Below are positions 23,713 through 25,984 of a DNA stretch of 25,984 bases, piece after piece. Under the pieces are notes generated by a model. The model had not been told where the DNA came from and ran no database searches. It worked only from the letters and a program-made list of their open reading frames with translations. The DNA is from a virus. Both the position numbers and the translations under genes were made by a program. The DNA lies in the IMG/VR virus record IMGVR_UViG_3300031974_000241, positions 1 to 25,984 of that record, one strand, 5' to 3'. The stretch's first letter is position 1. Every line of letters begins with the position of its first letter.

Positions 23713-25672
23713 AGTACCTACCACTGCTGATGTGTCTAATCCTAAAAGAAAAGGATATGACTTTAGATTAGATAACTTATTGTTTAGAACTGCTATATCT
23801 AATGACAGACAATTAGTTATTAGAAGTGCAGAGTTTCCTAATCAACAGATAGACCTAAGACAAAACCCAGAAGATATAACAACTAACATAGGTCAGATAT
23901 TTTCTCGTAATGATTTTTCTGGTGGACAAGGTTTAGATTATGCACATAAAAGAAACAATGCAGATAAAGATGTAACTAGATTTTTTGATAGTAAAGGTGT
24001 AGATGTATTCCATGGAGATGATGAGACATCTTACAATGTACATTTGTTATACAAGACAGCACCAGAAGGTATAAGTTTTAATGGTACTAATAACTATTTA
24101 ACACAGCTTACTAATGGTAAGTTGTATGTAACTGATGAAACTACTGTGTATGAAAGCACAGATAGTGGAGATAGCTGGAATCCTTTAACACCAACAATAA
24201 CAATAAATTATGACATTACAGGAATAGCTGCAGTTGGCAATACAATATATTTAACTACTGCTGATGGTACATCTAACTCAGAACTTATAGAATATGATGG
24301 CACAACCTGGACAGAACACACTACTAATCAATCTACTAATGGTGGATTAACAGGTGTATGGTTTGCTAAAGGACAGTTGTTTATATCTGGAGACAATGGA
24401 ACTGTAGAATTAGTATGGGCAGTTAGTCCATTCAACAAGAGCTGGTCATCATCAGACTTACAAGATGCAGATGCAATCGTTACATTTGAAGATAGCCACC
24501 ATATATCACAAATTGTAGATGCAGGTGCAGTAGTATTAGCTGCTAGTACAAATGGAGATATTTATTCTATTAAAGATGTATCAGGAACTATGACTTTGTT
24601 TGGTCAAACAAACATACCATTTGAAGAAGTACATTGTATAGCTGCAACAGAGGGTATTGTATTTTTTGGAACTAAAGAAAAGTCAAGAGATGTAGGTAGA
24701 TTTTATAGAGCAGACTTAGTTACAGCAGATAACTTGTATGTACTTGCTAATAGACAATTAGTAAAAGAATGGGTAGAAGATGGAGTAGATACTACACCAC
24801 ACTTTATGTTTGTTACTAGAGATAGTGTATTTTGTGGCGTAAAAGAAAGTGGTAGTGAAAGTTTCTTATGGAGATACTACTTACCTACTGCAGGGTTTGC
24901 TAGAGATATAAAGATGGGTGCTGCTGGAATTGTTACTGGAATTACAAATGCAAGTAATAAGTTTGTAGTTGCAGTAGCAGGTTCAGATATATATAAAGAA
25001 ACATCTCTGTATGAAGATGAAGGTTATTTGATATTACCTAATGTAGATTTCTTTACATCAGAAGTGAAACAATGGGTTGGTACAACTGTAGAACATGATG
25101 AGATTACAGATACCAGGAGAATACAAAGTTATATATCTACAAAAGAAGCTACTATTGATTTTCCTAATAGTGCAAATTGGGAGTTAGCTAATGACAGTAC
25201 ACAAGGATTTGGTGGAGAAGAAGTACAGATTAACAGAAACGCTAGATACTTAAACTTGAAGATTGTATTACAACCAACAGATGATAATACAGGAACACCA
25301 GTATTTAGAAGTGTATCAGCTAGAGCATTACCTAGACCACAGTTAGTAGTAATAGATATACCAGTAAATATTTCTGACCAAGTAGAACGACCAAATAGAA
25401 AACGAATTAAAGTACGAAACCTAGGAGAGACAATATATCAAGAGCTTAAACAAAAAGAAGGCGATAGTGTTACCTTAGAATTGTATAGCCCACAAGAAGT
25501 TATCAGAGGAGTTGTAGAGAGTGTGGCATATCCTGTGATAAATGATGCTAATATAGGTTCTGTAACACAATTTTGTACTGTTAGAATAAGAGGTGTAAGA
25601 GCAGAAGATGTTGCATCACTATTTACTAACACAATAGGAATTGGTGCATTAGGAGTGGTAAGATTAGGATAA
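23705..25672 (+). CDS. Tail nozzle-like protein with beta-propeller
   Basis: The best start is GTG 23705, eight bases inside the previous gene, because the N-terminal PRVPTTADV is compact and no in-frame ATG lies near. The 655-residue product has repeated beta-strand segments in a pattern consistent with a beta-propeller: an Asp-box-like S151-T-D-S-G-D-S-W158, then TGIAAVGNTIYLTT, LTGVWFAKGQLFISG, VVLAASTNGDIYSI and similar blade-like repeats. A C-terminal region (VIDIPVNISDQVERPN and beyond) is beta-rich. Podovirus nozzle proteins contain propeller domains and follow the adaptor, which matches. Sialidase-like Asp boxes also occur in tailspikes, but the N-terminus lacks a particle-anchoring spike pattern and the position favours nozzle. 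No signal peptide. Confidence 0.6.
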   Translation: MPRVPTTADVSNPKRKGYDFRLDNLLFRTAISNDRQLVIRSAEFPNQQIDLRQNPEDITTNIGQIFSRNDFSGGQGLDYAHKRNNADKDVTRFFDSKGVDVFHGDDETSYNVHLLYKTAPEGISFNGTNNYLTQLTNGKLYVTDETTVYESTDSGDSWNPLTPTITINYDITGIAAVGNTIYLTTADGTSNSELIEYDGTTWTEHTTNQSTNGGLTGVWFAKGQLFISGDNGTVELVWAVSPFNKSWSSSDLQDADAIVTFEDSHHISQIVDAGAVVLAASTNGDIYSIKDVSGTMTLFGQTNIPFEEVHCIAATEGIVFFGTKEKSRDVGRFYRADLVTADNLYVLANRQLVKEWVEDGVDTTPHFMFVTRDSVFCGVKESGSESFLWRYYLPTAGFARDIKMGAAGIVTGITNASNKFVVAVAGSDIYKETSLYEDEGYLILPNVDFFTSEVKQWVGTTVEHDEITDTRRIQSYISTKEATIDFPNSANWELANDSTQGFGGEEVQINRNARYLNLKIVLQPTDDNTGTPVFRSVSARALPRPQLVVIDIPVNISDQVERPNRKRIKVRNLGETIYQELKQKEGDSVTLELYSPQEVIRGVVESVAYPVINDANIGSVTQFCTVRIRGVRAEDVASLFTNTIGIGALGVVRLG

Positions 25673-25673
25673 T

Positions 25674-25984
25674 ATGACAGCACAAGAAAGTAAATTAAGT
25701 AACGCATACGAGAGTACAATAACTACAGCACTAACAGCAGATGCTAGTGGTACTTCTATATCTGTAGATACAGCACCAACAGATAGCTCAAATACAGCTA
25801 TATCAGGTGCAGTTGTAATGTACTTAGTTATAGACCCAGATAGTGATAGTTCAAGAGAATATGTAAAAGTTACAAACATATCTGGAACAACATTAACAGT
25901 TGTAAGAAACATTGATACTGGTGGTGGAGGATTAAGAACTCATGCTGCTGGTGCAAAGATTAGACAAGTTGCACAAGCACAACA
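25674..25984 (+). CDS. Beta-rich virion protein, 3' end cut off
   Basis: ATG 25674 lies one base after the preceding stop, with TTAGGAT upstream. The frame stays open for 103 codons to the window end. The visible part is Thr/Ser/Ala-rich, with GTSISVDTAP, VMYLVIDPDSDSSREYVKV and a segment TLTVVRNIDTGGGGLRTHAAG that resembles TLTVVRGARGTTAATHAQG of the 314-residue neck protein. This suggests a shared small beta domain, as seen in tail and fibre proteins. Probably a tail protein; the rest is outside the window. Confidence 0.6.
   Translation, partial: MTAQESKLSNAYESTITTALTADASGTSISVDTAPTDSSNTAISGAVVMYLVIDPDSDSSREYVKVTNISGTTLTVVRNIDTGGGGLRTHAAGAKIRQVAQAQ

Noticed and set aside
1-25984. CRISPR array, insertion sequence, integrase or rRNA/tRNA genes
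   Set aside because: No regularly spaced repeats, transposase or integrase motifs, or RNA gene signatures were seen anywhere in the window.

Overview
The window is a contiguous piece of a tailed double-stranded DNA phage (or a prophage-like contig) that carries the packaging, head, ejection and neck/tail genes. It is A+T rich by eye (about two thirds), codons mostly end in A or T, and genes abut or overlap by 1-8 bases. The gene types (a large terminase with an RNase H-like nuclease, a portal, a very large internal protein, a putative scaffold, a probable HK97-fold capsid protein and a beta-propeller nozzle-like protein), with no tape-measure or sheath gene, suggest a short-tailed (podovirus-like) phage. 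Small proteins such as the 85-residue one at 2016 resemble families I associate with marine phages, and the SprT-like protein resembles ones I associate with actinobacterial phages. The host cannot be fixed from this sequence.

Layout. A SprT-like zinc metalloprotease is encoded leftward (4-738). Positions 739-1555 hold no convincing gene but many palindromes, a tandem repeat, several hairpins and a strong promoter (P1, about 1433-1459). P1 faces right, into a 34-residue zinc-ribbon gene and then four more tiny genes up to 2496. These lead into the large terminase (2486-4411), the portal (4408-6192), two small unknown genes, a giant 2280-residue virion protein (6737-13579), a 339-residue unknown, a GH24 lysozyme with a Pro-rich tail, a 34-residue basic peptide, a 916-residue polyvalent protein with an ADP-ribosyltransferase-like region and an HDTFGH domain, and 634- and 288-residue unknowns. 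A second promoter (P2, 20999-21025), nearly identical to P1, follows. It starts the capsid block: putative scaffold, major capsid protein, 314-residue neck protein, 655-residue nozzle-like protein, and a gene cut by the window end.

How it fits together. The likely programme is: terminase packages DNA through the portal into a scaffolded head; the giant protein, lysozyme and polyvalent protein travel in the particle and act on ejection; the neck and nozzle proteins close the head. P2 plus hairpins before and after the capsid gene suggest that capsid dosage is controlled separately. The most interesting items are the twin promoters, the probable injected effector (916 residues), a terminase carrying its own zinc-ribbon and HTH-like N-terminus, the placement of about 14 kb of ejection-type genes between portal and scaffold, competing RNA hairpins around the capsid operon, and over-representation of the palindrome GTTTAAAC. 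Functional calls rest on motif recognition by eye; no database search was possible.
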